From contig NC_091055.1 in the NCBI RefSeq assembly GCF_963966145.1, forward strand, positions 496,001 through 560,000: a stretch of 64,000 nucleotides of DNA, in the 5' to 3' direction. Both the position numbers and the translations under genes were made by a program. Under the pieces are notes generated by a model. The model saw only the letters and a program-made list of their open reading frames with translations. It did no database searches and was not told where the DNA came from. Below, in pieces: positions 36,139 to 48,179 of this stretch (positions are counted from its first letter, which is position 1; each line of letters starts with the position of its first letter). The stretch is from Tenebrio molitor. Lineage: Eukaryota > Arthropoda > Insecta > Coleoptera > Tenebrionidae.

Positions 36139-36618
36139 ATACAGGGTGTCTTAAAATTATCGTATTCCGAGTTCGGGGCTTAGTAGGGGACATCCTGTTG
36201 ACCAAGTAAAAATGTTTAAAAAAAAATTGCTGTCATTTTGAAAAAAATATCAAAGTTGCCAATATTTGTTCAAAAGTACCTACCTGATTAATGTTCTAGC
36301 TATATTGTACTTCCCTTTTGAACAAAAATTGGAAAAATAAAACATTTACTTTTTCGAGATAAAGCTGTTTTTTCAAGAAATGTCTTTTTATTTATATTTC
36401 AATATTTTACATAATCATCGTCACCATATTTCAAAATGAATGTCAACCATTTATATTTTTTATTTGAAGAAAACATGATGAAAAGTTTGAACCTTCAGAC
36501 CCATATATCTTTGTAAAGACCCCCACTATATTTTTTATTTTATTTTTTCGAGATTCCTGAGATTTTTCCCTTCAAGACCCCCGACTTGGAATACGTTAAT
36601 TTTGCGACACCCTGTATA
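36139..36618 (+). mobile_element. Family B element, copy at 36.1 kb (480 bp)
   Basis: Starts TACAGGGTGTCTTAAAATTA and ends TTTTGCGACACCCTGTATA. Its reverse complement matches 39097-39574 nearly throughout (for example TTGACCAAGTAAAAATGTTT, GAATGTCAACCATTTATATT, AAGACCCCCGACTTGGAATA). The termini are imperfect inverted repeats. It has no transposase frame, so it is non-autonomous. Reading one end gives the peptide YTGC-x-KIxVFRVRGL, a frame that could be mistaken for coding. Confidence 0.9.
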
Positions 36619-38779
36619 AATATTATTAAAAAAAAAAAAATTGAAAATATTTACATGAGGAAAAATATTTCGAATTAATTTAGTGATTTCCAAAATATAA
36701 ACACGAAACTTGACCAATTTGTAAACGAACAAACATTTATTTCTTCCTGTGGGCAACAGACAAGAGCTCTGCATTGTTGGTTGCCAACACAATTTCAAAA
36801 TCCAATTAATTGGTAAATTTGGGCTGGACCTCACAATTAATTATCACCAAACTTATAACACGATTTCGACTCAAATAATGTTGGGGGCGTCTTCTCAAAT
36901 CCTATAAATGGATGACTTTAGAAATTCCAGCTAACCAAACTTCTATGATAGACGAAGGGAAAGAATTTCAATTAGATTTAAAAAAGTTTACAATAATATA
37001 CTTGTATGTATTCTTTCAATGTTCAAATTTATCCAGTTTAGCTGTCTTGGATTTGATTTTCGTTCGTTACGGAAGTGATATTATCTACTTTATCTTAGAT
37101 CCTTGACTGTTGACATAATCCAGATTTGTACTCGTATTTGCTCTTTCTCGGTTAAACGCATTATTATCCTTTACATAATCTGTTTACTCTATATCAATTG
37201 CTTTTTATTCTCTTGAAAAAATAATTTTCTATGCAATACACTCCCCACAACAATTATCGCATAACTTTAACTTAATTTTTTTTCTGTGTTATCCTTCCGT
37301 GAATGGAAGATAAGGAGTTACAGTCATTGATTCTGCGATGCAAGGTGATGTCAGTAGATCGCAGCTCTCACATAGCTAGCAAGCATATTATTTGTCACGT
37401 GAGCGATACAAATCAAAAGCAATTAAGTCACCTGATGCATTGACGCACTTGTTTGACGTAATTGGTATAACTACAGTTATTGACGAAGACAGGGACAAGA
37501 ATTAGCTAATAATTTCTATTAATTTCTTCTATCAAATCTACATTCCTGAGACTCCTGAAAAGGATTGTATTCAAATACATTTATTCTGACATCTTTCTTA
37601 CTGATAAAATATTAAGCCAAGAACCTGCTATTTGACTACACTAATTGACAGAAGATAACAGTGAACAGAAACTAATTCCAAATAATCAACTGTAATATAT
37701 TTCCCTTAGCAAGATGCCGAAGGTAAAGAATAAAACCATTGAACCAAGATTTATTGATTCATTTAGTTTTCTAAATATGTACATACATATATCTTTAAAT
37801 ACGAGTACATACTTTATGATCTAATTTAGAATCACAACAATTAAGAGAAACCAGAAAATGTTTCTCAGACTTAGATTTAGATGTTTTGTGCGGGAAAGAT
37901 AGAAAATAGTATATTATATCATTAAGAGCAGAAGTGAGTCTTTTTATGGCTAGACCAGAGATTGCAGACCGAAACGCAGTTGAGGTCGACAACTGGGCGA
38001 GGCACAAAAAGACCTTCTTGTACTTGTAATATTATTGGTACTTGAAGTTTTCATAAGATTAGTAGTAATGGAATGGCGTAGGTTTTGCCGGTGTGAGGTT
38101 ATGTCGAACGGGTGTTTTTTAAAATTTGGCGTTGAAGAGTCAATTTTGAATGCACTATACGGATAGCGGATCACGGATCAGCTGTTTAAATCTTACGCTT
38201 TTACACAAGCGGTGCGTTCTCCATCGACTCTCCAAGAGCCAACTTCGACGCCAAACATTATATCAGGACTAAACATTCAAAATAGTGAGAGAACACACTC
38301 CCTGATAAGATAGAAAAAACTGATTTCATAACATAATAAAGCCCTCAGTGTTGAGAGTTTTTGGTGGCGAATAAACTCATTGACGTTGTAAATTACGTTA
38401 TTAATTAAGGAGATTTTCAGTTTCAATTTAAATTTTCTACTGGAATTAATATTTATAATCTTGTTAGGCTGGGATTTAAAGGTCTTAATTGCTCAGTAAA
38501 AAGGGCGCCGTTCTAAAAACTGTTTTGTGCGAACGTATTCTAAGTTACTGTTTCCCTTGGAATATCGAAATAAATGTCGGTCGTGCAATTATTTTAAAGT
38601 ATATAAAAAGTTTTACGAGCACTGTTGAGCGAATCGTTTAGGACATAAGCTCTGGTGAGTTAAAAACAAAAATATAAGTTTGATTTGGTACCTAACGAGC
38701 AAACAATTATTCTATTTATACCTACATGTCATATGTTATTGTTTTCGAAATAAGATATGTAGATTATCATGTGGAATTG
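36619..38779. other. No supported gene
   Basis: AT-rich. The two minus frames at 37795-38007 and 37950-38174 have slightly coding-like codon use but no splice context, homology or start support, so they are not called. Nothing else was seen. Confidence 0.35.
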
Positions 38780-38881
38780 TACCGGGTTTTCATAAATGAT
38801 TCGTGTCACAAGAAGGCTGTGGTCCTGGTCTCCATTTAAATACATGGAGTCACAGCACGAATAATTTATGAAAACCCTGTA
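38780..38881. mobile_element. Very short hairpin element (102 bp)
   Basis: The left arm TACCGGGTTTTCATAAATGA pairs with the right end TTTATGAAAACCCTGTA; the inner GTGTCACAAGAAG and CTCCATTTAAATACATGGAG parts make a further small hairpin. It is a minimal terminal-inverted-repeat element. Confidence 0.7.
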
Positions 38882-39096
38882 TTTCTACTAGTCACTGTCC
38901 TGTAGGTCCAAAATAGTTTAAAATTTTTCACTGGCGCCATTAAGAGGAATTATTAAGTTTGAGTTACAAAAAATGTTAAATTCCAAAAGATGAATTTACA
39001 AATTTAAAAAACTATAAATTTCATAAATAGAATTATGTAAAAAAACGTAATCATTCTACGAATGCAATAAAAATTAATTTTTCGTGGCTTTCATTT

Positions 39097-39574
39097 TATA
39101 CAGGGTGTCGCAAAATTAACGTATTCCAAGTCGGGGGTCTTGTAGGGAAAAATCTCAGGAAGCTCGAAAAAATAAAATAAAAAATATAGTGGGGGGGTCT
39201 TTTCAAAGATATATGGGTCTGAAGATCCAAACTTTTCATCATGTTTTCTTCAAATAAAAAATATAAATGGTTGACATTCATTTTGAAATATGGTGAGGAT
39301 GATTATATAAAATATTAAAATATAAATGAAAAGACATTTCTTGAAAAAACAGCTTCATCTCGAAAAAATAAGTTTTATTTTTCCAATTTTTGTTCAAAAG
39401 GAATGTACAACATAGCTAGAATATTAATCAGGTACTTCTGAACAAATATTGGCAACTTTGATATATTTTTTTAAGTGACAGCAATTTTTTTTTAAACATT
39501 TTTACTTGGTCAACAGGATGTCCCCTACTAAGGCCCCGAACTCGGAATACGATAATTTTAAAACACCCTGTATA
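39097..39574 (-). mobile_element. Family B element, copy at 39.1 kb, opposite orientation
   Basis: Starts TATACAGGGTGTCGCAAAAT and ends TTTAAAACACCCTGTATA. It is the inverse of 36139-36618 with few differences, and it is also the uninterrupted version of the copy split at 18200/18988. The close similarity of the two copies 2.5 kb apart suggests relatively recent insertion. Confidence 0.9.
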
Positions 39575-39581
39575 GTTTTTA

Positions 39582-39733
39582 TACAGGTGTTCAATTGAAA
39601 AGTTCATCAAATTAGCTTTGATCTTGGTCGCTATCTTTGTCTAACCAACTTAATTTTCGATGCTGTTATCTTTTAAAAAATAAAGTCAAAGCCAACAAGC
39701 CAACTCGATAAACTTTTCAATTGAACACCTGTT
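39582..39733. mobile_element. MITE-like element (152 bp)
   Basis: The left end TACAGGTGTTCAATTGAAAA pairs with the right end TTTTCAATTGAACACCTGT, with shorter inner complementarity. It lies 7 bp from the family B copy. It is non-coding. Confidence 0.75.
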
Positions 39734-41620
39734 ATCTATTATTATTACTGTTCATTATTCATTCAATAAATATTTTTTGCTAAGAATAGAACTCTGAAAG
39801 TGATTAATCAATATATCAGGACAATTTTCATCAGAGCGATTAATTGTATAGGTGATTACAAATTTAATGTTTTTTTTTCAATAGTAGAGATTAAAAAAGA
39901 AAAATATTTTTGACGAGCCGTCCTTTATAGATAGGATGACAAAACCTGTCGAAAATCTTGAATTCGTGTTCTGACAAAGGAGTTCCTTCGAGTACCATTA
40001 TTCGGGTAAAATAATTAGAGTCACGTTAATGAAAACTGGGAAACGATTCCCTAATGAGCAGAATGTCAAGGAGAAAACGAGCGATTAAACATGATGGAGA
40101 TAAATTGTTGGAATAATATAAATTCGCCAATACCGTGTTTCTTTATTATTTAGTGAGTCGGAGTTATTTTGTAGCGAGCGATTACGAATTCAAAAAGAAT
40201 ACGAAGTAATTTATTTGCGAACTGTTCTAAAGTTCATTCATGGGTACAGATCGTCAATTAGAAGTTCTGTAGTGCCTGTATTACCCCATTGAGAAGGCTG
40301 TCGAAATCGAACAAAGCACAATATAAATGCCTCGCTCGACCAGCTCTACAAAGTTCGAATAAAACGGATCCCCAGCCAAGAACACAACGAAGAAATTATA
40401 GATTTTTCGCTCACGCGTATAAAGATCACGCATTGCTGTGTGCCCCGAATGAAAACTAAAATTCTATAAGCGAAATGTAAATTTTATCCGTCAAAAAACT
40501 GTTAGCACAAGTGGAATTCTGAAAAGTCGCAAAAACTTCCGAACTCGACCAATGAATTTTTGCATAATTCAGAGTGTTGCCAACAAAAGTGGACAAATGT
40601 TACCAGTCGATATCTTACACTTGTTGTTAATTTTGCTCGTTCGTCAGTGTTAATGCTGCCGTAGAATTAATTATTCGTTTTATTAATCCCGCCGAACGAA
40701 TAGTGAGTCATTAATGAGTTCTATAATAATTAAAAGTAGTGTAGGTATCGTAATTAAAATCTACTGTACCCGGGTCAAAGGGGCAGCGGTGTCGAGTTGA
40801 ATTAAAAGTTAATTACATTTTGCAATGGAGGATTCTGTGCGCACGCATTTTTATCTCTTCCTCGCATCACATTGCAACTACTCGTTGAGACCTGCACAAT
40901 GCGACTGCAATACGCTATTAGCGTCCCGAAATTATGCAAGTCGGTAAATCTTTACGGATTATGCCTCGACTAGCCGTTTTTATCAATTTTTCTTCAGGAC
41001 AAAATGGGAATTAAACCCGGGATGCTGTGAAGTGACGAAAGGGTCATTATAGAATTTTTAGTTTTTAAGGAAGCCACCTACACGTTTCGACGTCATTTAT
41101 GAAATATCCTTTTGATCTGGAAAAGTTTCGAACGTCGCTCTCAGTATTCAAATTCTAGAGTTCTGTCATTATAAATTCGACGTACTACTTTTCCGATGAT
41201 AAATTTATTGTTGAAGTTTAGTTATGCGGCTTAAGCGTCGACAAAGATTTCATAAAGAATTCTGTTTCAGCCACCACCTTTAATAAAAAACTCTCGACGA
41301 GATTTCGAATCCTGAAAGCCGTAAAATAGAGATTTTCAACTGCCGAGAATTATTATTTCTGTTATTACGAGAGTTGCCAACTTCCATAAATGAATAACTA
41401 ACAGGGGGTATATTCTACAAGAACTTTCAGACAGTTGAAAGTATTTAAATATAAACTGGAATTTGGGAAATTGTGAGAATTAATTATTATCATTCCAATA
41501 ATGTCCGTTGTCTTAAAACGTTCTTTCTTTTACTGTTTTTAAATTATTCACTTTCTGTAATTTAATTTGTTCGCTGCAACCCTTCAAACACTTGATTACT
41601 CTTCTTCCTTGATTTAATAG
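39734..41620. other. No feature seen
   Basis: AT-rich sequence with no open frame above background and no recognised repeat. Confidence 0.4.
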
Positions 41621-42056
41621 TATACAGGGTGATAAAATGACATTTATTTTTTAAGCTACAATTTTTTTTAATTGCTTTTCGTCTTCTACGTTGTCAAACA
41701 ACCTCGTACGTAAAATTTCGGCACATTTTAAAAATACACCCTGTATATCATATTTTATAAAACGTACACCAATGCGGTTTCCTTGTTTTAAAGCATATTT
41801 CCTATAGGTTACTTCGCGTTGGCGCACATTTTATAAAACATGATATACAGGGTGTATTTTTAAAATGTGCCGAAATTTTACCTACGAGGTTGTAGGACAA
41901 CGTAGAAGACTAAAAGCAATTAAAAAAAATTGTAGCTTAAAAAATAAATGTCATTTTATTTTTTGACAGAATTTTTTAAATATTTTTTCCGAGTTCTACA
42001 TGAAGCCAGTAGCTCGTGGTTAAAATATCTGTACAACTTTCAATAACACCCTGTAT
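41621..42056. mobile_element. Head-to-head pair of family H elements forming a palindrome
   Basis: The piece at 41621-41747 (TATACAGGGTGATAAAATGA to AATACACCCTGTATA) is the inverse of the left part of a second piece at 41844-42056 (TATACAGGGTGTATTTTTAA to AACACCCTGTATT). The spacer arms also pair: TTATAAAACGTACACCAATG against CGTTGGCGCACATTTTATAA. The second piece shares GACAACGTAGAAGACTAAAA and TCCGAGTTCTACATGAAGCC with the element at 34.25 kb. Confidence 0.8.
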
Positions 42057-42068
42057 TATTTGAGGAGC

Positions 42069-42160
42069 TAATGATGCCTATCATAATCCATGACGGTGAA
42101 AGTTAAAAAACGAGCCGCAGGCGAGTTTTTTAATCACTAGAGTGGATTATAGGCATTATT
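42069..42160. repeat. Hairpin with GC-rich centre
   Basis: The arms AATGATGCCTATCATAATCC and GGATTATAGGCATTATT enclose a second inverted pair, GTTAAAAAACGAGCCGCAGG with CGAGTTTTTTAATCAC. It is a 92-bp foldback of the same style as those at 5.2, 57.6 and 62.3 kb. Confidence 0.65.
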
Positions 42161-43333
42161 CGCCAGTTAAATACGACGTTTTATCTACGACCTACGACTT
42201 TTTTTCATAAAACACTTAGCTTACAACATTTTTAAGACCTGTGACTTAAGTGATTTATAATAAGTCACGGGTGTAATTTATGACTAGCATAATGTATCTA
42301 TAGTTACGTAAATAATAAACGTATTATTTAATGGTCGTAGATATAAAAATATTTTGCCACACACTTCCTCGGATTCTGTAAGTTTTCCGGTAGATTTCTT
42401 TTTATTTATTTATATTTTCTTTTTCTTTATTTATGAGATGAATATTTAACTGATATATTTTTTTTTTATTAAAGTAAAGGAGATAAACAGAAACAAAACA
42501 CTTTGTAAATATTACTATCTGTTTGGGGATTATACAAAGTTTGTGGCGATGACGGACCAATATCGTTTTTTATTCGATTAATTGTTAATATTTAATGTAA
42601 TTAGTTTATGACGAGAGCGGAGCACAGGTGGTACCAAAAACGGCTAATCTAAATTATACAGGCTCACTCTCTGACAAATTTTAATTGATAATGAAATTAG
42701 GAAACTGCGGTACCATTATCGGTTCAGAATGTCCTTTCAGGAGTCGTATCCTTTGTGTAAATTCAGATCTACCACTCTCTTCATCTAGATTGAACGAATG
42801 GCAACTGCGGCTAAAAACTGTCAATAAAGAAGGAATTAGCCATTGAAAGGGTGTATCTCACTTAAGATGATTACATCCAGATAACTCAATTATTTTGTCT
42901 CGATAGGGCTGAAATTTTGTCTCTTTATGGTGCCATAAAAGACGAGCTTTGTACCTTGACAGCTTTTTGCAACACACAATAAAGATAAGGTCATAATGGT
43001 TAAAGCGTGACGATGAAGATAAAATAAATAGTTATGGATGCATCAAATTTCTGATATCTCTTTTAGTAAGAAAATCTTAGCTGTGAACTCAATATTCTGA
43101 TAACTAAGCCATACTGATTATCCACTGTTTGTTAATCACAGATTGATGCATAAGTGTTTGATTAAGAGACTGTTTGCACATGTGATTGAGCAATCAATCA
43201 ATTTCCAGATAGTCGATCACGTTTGTAATCGAATTTCAGCATTTACAATTTTTTCAATGAAGTGATAAACGACAATGAATATTAAGAAGAAAATCGGTGT
43301 AGGCTCCGAACAGATGCCATACATATGAACACA
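42161..43333. other. No feature seen
   Basis: AT-rich sequence with no open frame or repeat that I can support. Confidence 0.45.
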
Positions 43334-43775
43334 TACAGGTGTCCCAAAATTGGCGTACTAACTACTTACTACCTTATCGAGTATATTTAAATATACATGA
43401 AAAAAATATGGAAAAAAAATTCAGATAAAAAATCAATTGCATATTGTTATTATTATTATTAACGGTAATACAATGTAAACAAAGACATACTCGTACATTA
43501 TTACCTTGCAATGTTACCGTAGTGGATTTAAAATACTATTTTCGGTTTCTAAAGCTTCTAAATTCTTCATTATGCAGGATTAGATATTGGTAGTGAGTCA
43601 TGACAATTTAATACATGTATTTCGAAATAATTGACCTGTTAAGTGCCACATTCAAAGACCGCCAAATCAGCAAATTAGTCCAATAGAATTTTTTTAACAT
43701 TTTTCTGACGTTTATGGTAATCTCTTCTACACCGTAGTGCACCGGAAGTGCGCCGTTTTTGGGACAGCCTGTATA
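43334..43775. mobile_element. Family F element, copy 1 (442 bp)
   Basis: The left end TACAGGTGTCCCAAAATTGG continues CGTACTAACT. The right end, inverted, reads TATACAGGCTGTCCCAAAAA. The interior (for example AACATTTTTCTGACGTTTAT and AATTTTTTTAACATTTTTCTG) is the inverse of 46000-46120 in copy 2. It is non-autonomous. Frames crossing it (43608-43829, 43737-43940) are shadows. Confidence 0.8.
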
Positions 43776-45970
43776 AGACGAAATCTGTGTTTCGCCTTTT
43801 TGCATTGGATTGATCCGCTTAATTTGCAAGTGATGAGATTACAAAATCGTGTTATTAGTTCAAACACCGCTCTCGTTTGTTTCGATGCAAATATTGTGAC
43901 GATTAAGAAATATCTGGATTCGTCCCTGCCAAGAGGCTGAAATTCGACCAGAAAGTCGGATTGTTCTTTTGTTCGGTCGAAAAGCTTTCTGCGAGATTGC
44001 GTCGTATTTTTTAAATAAATTTGTCTGACTTTTCCGAAAGATATTAATCCGCTCTTTGCCAGAACCGAATTTTATTTGATGTCTCTTTTTTAATATACCT
44101 TTATCCGCCAAAGTATAATTTGAATTTGAAACAAAATCTCAAGAATTCGAATTATTCGATCCTCTTCTTGTGTGTTTCCGAGGGGAAGGGACCGAAAAGG
44201 TCTCACACAAATTTAAAGTTCCTTTCATGTCGAGATTTTCTTCGGTAATTCACTAAATTGCCCACCACTAGTGTTCAACTCGTAACTAAGTAAAATTTAT
44301 AGAATTCGTTTCCTTTAAATCGAAAATTCAAACGCCCGTGCATTTTGAACTAAATTATCAAAAATTGGATCTTCGAGGAAATGAGACACTTGCATTATCA
44401 ACTACATAAACAATTTTTTGTAGTTTATTTCTTTCATATATTCATGTATGTATTCATTAAGTAATAACAATAAAATTATTATTATTATTTTGTTTGTAAT
44501 TTTGTTGTTATTTGAGCATCGTCCTGTAGAGAACGATCCGGAAAATTCTGGCAGAGTTTTACCTCTGGTCGCTCTGAAATCCTGTCGCTTACAGGCTTCA
44601 GCAGCCTGAATACTTATGATTCATAAGCTCTGAATAATTATCGCACGAGGACAATCTGAGTTTCCTATTTCTGAAAGTGAAGATATGTTTTTTATTTGAA
44701 ATGTAGGTTCCCTCGTAAAAAATTTCTGCAAATTATTATTTAACAGCTCGGATCCCTTAAACGATCACGTTCAAGTGTTACTCGTCTGACGTGTTTTTCT
44801 GGAATATTCAGTGGGCGTGTCAGTATTGAATTGTGTTTTTTTTAAATGGCATAAATATAAAAATCATGACCAAGAGCGGGATACGAGAAATATGTAATAA
44901 AACGAAGGAAAAGAATTTTTGAGAGGATTATTTGAAACATTTTCTGCTTAATTTAGTAAAAGAAAATTTTATAAAGTGAAATGAAATGTGATTACGATTT
45001 TAATTAAATTTACTTATTGAAAAGCGACTAAAATCCTGTTTTATATTGAGACCGCAGCATCTTTTAATTTATTTTTAACAACGAACGAACAGATCGATAA
45101 GAATGTTTGATGCAAACATTTCTCTTTAGTTGATTTTGTCGGTCTTAGTAGTTCTTCTTTTTCAGATCATTTAAATTAAATCCAACAAAAATTATTAGTT
45201 AATACTTTTTATGAAAGAGTGAGCCCTGAAACGTACTTGCTTTGAAGTAGGATTAAAATTAAAGGGAGATGTAGTAAAATTCAGAATTCCATGAATATTT
45301 AGGTAGACATATTCCAATTCCGTCTTATTCGGGAGTCGGAGTGATTGTCATAAAGATTTATTATATTCTTGCATTTTCTATTTTTTCCAGAAGAGTAGAT
45401 GTCTATAAATTGGAGGATTGAAAATCCTAGTTGATTAAATCCGGGTCTAAATTTTTACTGAATAATAAACGGCCGGAACGTGACGTATATAGGTCCCGTG
45501 ACGTGAATGTATTCTTATGATTCTGTTGTATAGTCCCTGCGATATAATCAGGGCCTGCACATTTTGAATCAACAACCCTAAAATCCTAAATCCCAGTTTC
45601 ATTTTGTTATGCTCGCATACATAAGTGGACCATCGAGTTGACACAGATCAATGAATTTCAAATATGGCCGGTGTAGCGTGTAATATACATAATCAGTTTT
45701 GGACGGGACCCGGATAGTAGTTGTTTCGCTCTGGTTATTTTGCACTTCTATCCTCCGTCTTTACGGCGTGTTATTGCAGCGACCCGGCTTATCACAAAAT
45801 CTGAATGGCGACGAATGAATTAGTCGAAACAATACTGGTTGTATTTTTTTAGAAAACATTAAGTAAGCGTATTTTATGCGTTTAGGTGTGCAAAATGGGA
45901 TTCGCATAATTATTGTACGCTAGGATTTGTACCAAAACCGACTTTTGAAAGAACCAGTAAAACAAAATAC
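43776..45970. other. No feature seen
   Basis: AT-rich with an ATT microsatellite near 44472-44495. The minus frame at 43860-44111 and others are unsupported. Confidence 0.4.
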
Positions 45971-46262
45971 ATACAGGTTGTCCCAAAAATGACGTACTAA
46001 CGGTGCACTTCGGTGTAGAAGAGATTACCGTAAACGTCAGAAAAATGTCAAAAAAATTCTATTGGACTTATCTAATCCTGCATAATAGAGAATTTAGAAG
46101 TTTAGGAAATCGAAAAAATTATTTTAAATCCACTACAGTAACATTGCAAGGTAATGAAGTACGAGTATATCTTTGTTTACATTCTATTACCTACCATTAA
46201 TAATAATAATCCTCGATAAGGTAGTAAGTAATTAGTACGCCAATTTTGGGACAGCCTGTATA
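45971..46262. mobile_element. Family F element, copy 2 (292 bp), opposite orientation
   Basis: ATACAGGTTGTCCCAAAAAT opens the element and GGGACAGCCTGTAT closes it. It shares CGTAAACGTCAGAAAAATGT, CCTGCATAATAGAGAATTTA and CTCGATAAGGTAGTAAGTAA with copy 1 in inverse. It is shorter by an internal deletion of about 150 bp. Confidence 0.8.
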
Positions 46263-47097
46263 ATTAAAATAGAAAAAAAAACTTATTTTTGAATTTTTCA
46301 GTTTATTTAATATTTATGGAATTAAAAAAATATAACAAAGCAAAATAAACCACACAAAACCAAATAAAAGAAAACTGAAACAACTAAAACCCGTACGAAA
46401 TATAAATTATAAATAAAATAAAGGAAATATGATTTTAAAAAACATAAAATGTCCACTGAACGATTATTTTAAATCTTGATCTTCTATACCTATACAAAAT
46501 TTCCTGAAATAGAAAATATTCTCGCAATGAACTTGATTTTGTCGTTTTCAGTCCATTTTTGTTGTATCCATGGAAATAAGAAAGAAAAATCAGAGCCATT
46601 TTGCCATACGTTATTTGAGGTAAAATCGACATAAAATCAGTTCTTGGAAATGCTGGAAATAATGAAGTAGATAATTGCAAACCTGATCACAGTCATGCAG
46701 AACTATTATAGTATTGGGTAGTAAAAGACAAATAGTCAAAATCTTTTTTAATATTTAAAATAAATGAGATCAAAGCTGCACCTTTTGTGTCCCCATATCT
46801 TCAAATCTAAGAGGTATAGAATTTTTTTATTATTATTTTTCTCGTTATTTTCTAACATGAGTTGACATTGCGCCATTGAGTTGTTTCGCGAATTTTGGGG
46901 CACCCAGTATTCATCATTGGAATCTGTTTCCATACAAGAATTACGAATCCAACTTGTCTTCTTATTATCTTAAATATCTTAAATTTGTAAATTTCAGAAT
47001 CCGGTTTTCGAATTTTGTAAATTTGTTTAAAAAAACTGGTTTTAAAACCCAGTTTTTAAAAACCCACGAGCCCTATTATAGGCAAACGTCCAGCCCA
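46263..47097. other. No supported gene
   Basis: AT-rich; a small hairpin (CTGGTTTTAAAACCCAG near 47036) is present. GGGGCACCCAGTATTCATC near 46898 resembles a right element end without a partner. Confidence 0.35.
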
Positions 47098-47331
47098 CTA
47101 GCTGTTGTATATACAAACTGTAAACTTTGGGGTGAGGGAGTTTCCTCTTTCCGATGTCTCCATTTCAAAAGACAGGCTCGTTTTCCCGGAAAAATAACGT
47201 GCAGACGATCTAGATGATAAAATGTCATCGTCTTGTTCGTATCGAGTTAAAGTGGAAACATCATTTCTGGTGGAAAATTTAATTTGCACCGGGAGTTGCG
47301 AAAATTCAATACTCATTACGGTTTCAGTCAC
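47098..47331 (-). CDS. Unassigned open frame with coding-like composition
   Basis: The minus frame has 77 codons (MTETVMSIEFSQLPVQIKFS ... KFTVCIYNS) rich in S, T, E and D, with YEQDDDILSSRSSARYFSGK in the middle. This composition is unusual against AT-driven chance frames, and codon usage looks balanced. It has no recognised domain, no clear acceptor, and no phase-compatible link to the start exon at 47951. It could be an old coding fragment. Confidence 0.2.
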   Translation of the reverse strand: MTETVMSIEFSQLPVQIKFSTRNDVSTLTRYEQDDDILSSRSSARYFSGKTSLSFEMETSERGNSLTPKFTVCIYNS

Positions 47332-47510
47332 TTAATGTAAGGTAATTTTCCTATTTTACAAAATCAATTTAAGTCGTTTGATGTTGCGCTGCGTCATGAT
47401 ACGATTTGTTTGCTTCCGCTTATTGGAATCTGGTAGTACATAGTAAATATAAAAAAATTACTTATAATAAAAGATCGTTGAAGACTTGTGTGTGTCGTTT
47501 GAATAATATT

Positions 47511-47630
47511 TATTTGTGTATCAAGCCCAAAAAGTGCATCTTTTTTGTCCGAGTCTGGGTTTTCTAGTCGAGGCGCAGCCGAGACTTGAAAACAGGTGAG
47601 GACAAAAGGCACTCTTTGGACGAGGTGCAC
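47511..47630 (-). repeat. Repeat G, copy 2
   Basis: The inverse of 9702-9856, with TATTTGTGTATCAAGCCCAA, a GGTTTTCTAGTCGAGGCGCA block once, and GAGGACAAAAGGCACTCTTT. It shows where the extra internal duplicate of copy 1 lies. Confidence 0.7.
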
Positions 47631-47751
47631 ATTAAATTTTTTAGGCAACCGCAAGAACTACAAAGTAAAAGACATCCTTGAAAAAATTACAAATTCATTA
47701 TAGTAATACATTTTAACTACAATGGTGCAACAAGAAGAAAATAACTAAATA

Positions 47752-47951
47752 CAGTGAAAATGTCTTACTTGCTTTCTTTTCACAAAAGCAAAGAAATATA
47801 AATCTTCGACATTTGCAATGTTATACAGCTCTCCAGATTTTTTCGGAAGCAAGTCTTGTTTTGCAGCGCTTGCTTCATCTGCAATGCCCGGCGGCGTATC
47901 AGTCATCGCTTCGTCATTTTCACTGTCGCTATCAACTCCGTCAATGTTCAT
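47752..47951 (-). pseudogene. Start exon resembling insect recombinase-like proteins
   Basis: From the ATG at 47951 the minus strand reads MNIDGVDSDSENDEAMTDTP, then PGIADEASAAKQDLLPKKSG, then ELYNIANVEDLYFFAFVKRK. An acidic N-terminus followed by a (D/L)LP-x-KS-x-x-Y motif is a pattern I associate with insect proteins related to tyrosine recombinases (Crypton-like), where a helical W/F-rich segment follows the tyrosine. That segment is missing here. A donor-like CAA|GTAAGA lies right after KRKQ (47763 region), so a real first exon is possible. No downstream exon with the expected domain was found; I treat it as a remnant. Confidence 0.35.
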
Positions 47952-48097
47952 TTTCTTACTTAGACTTGCAAATAAAACAATTTGGTTAGGTAAATTTAAC
48001 TGTCAAATATTCGTTGATTTTCAGTCGGTTTACTCGGTTGTGTCGATTTTGTTCTCAACTTACTAGATAGACCAAGAGATGGCGCCACGGTCCATGT

Positions 48098-48178
48098 CTT
48101 AAAAAGTGCGTCCGAAAAAGTGCGTACGAAAAAGTGCATACGAAAAAGTACGTACGAAAAAGTGCGTCCAAAAAAGTT
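48098..48178. repeat. 15-bp minisatellite
   Basis: Five or so copies of AAAAAGTGCGTACGA with substitutions (TCCGA, ATACGA, GTACGTACGA, TCCAA). Each unit carries a CGTACG-type core. It lies about 150-230 bp upstream of the start exon at 47951. The overlapping minus frame is repetitive and not a gene. Confidence 0.85.
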
Positions 48179-48179
48179 A

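Noticed and set aside
37795..38174. Overlapping 70- and 74-codon minus frames
   Set aside because: Slightly coding-like codons but two competing frames, no start or splice support and no family resemblance.
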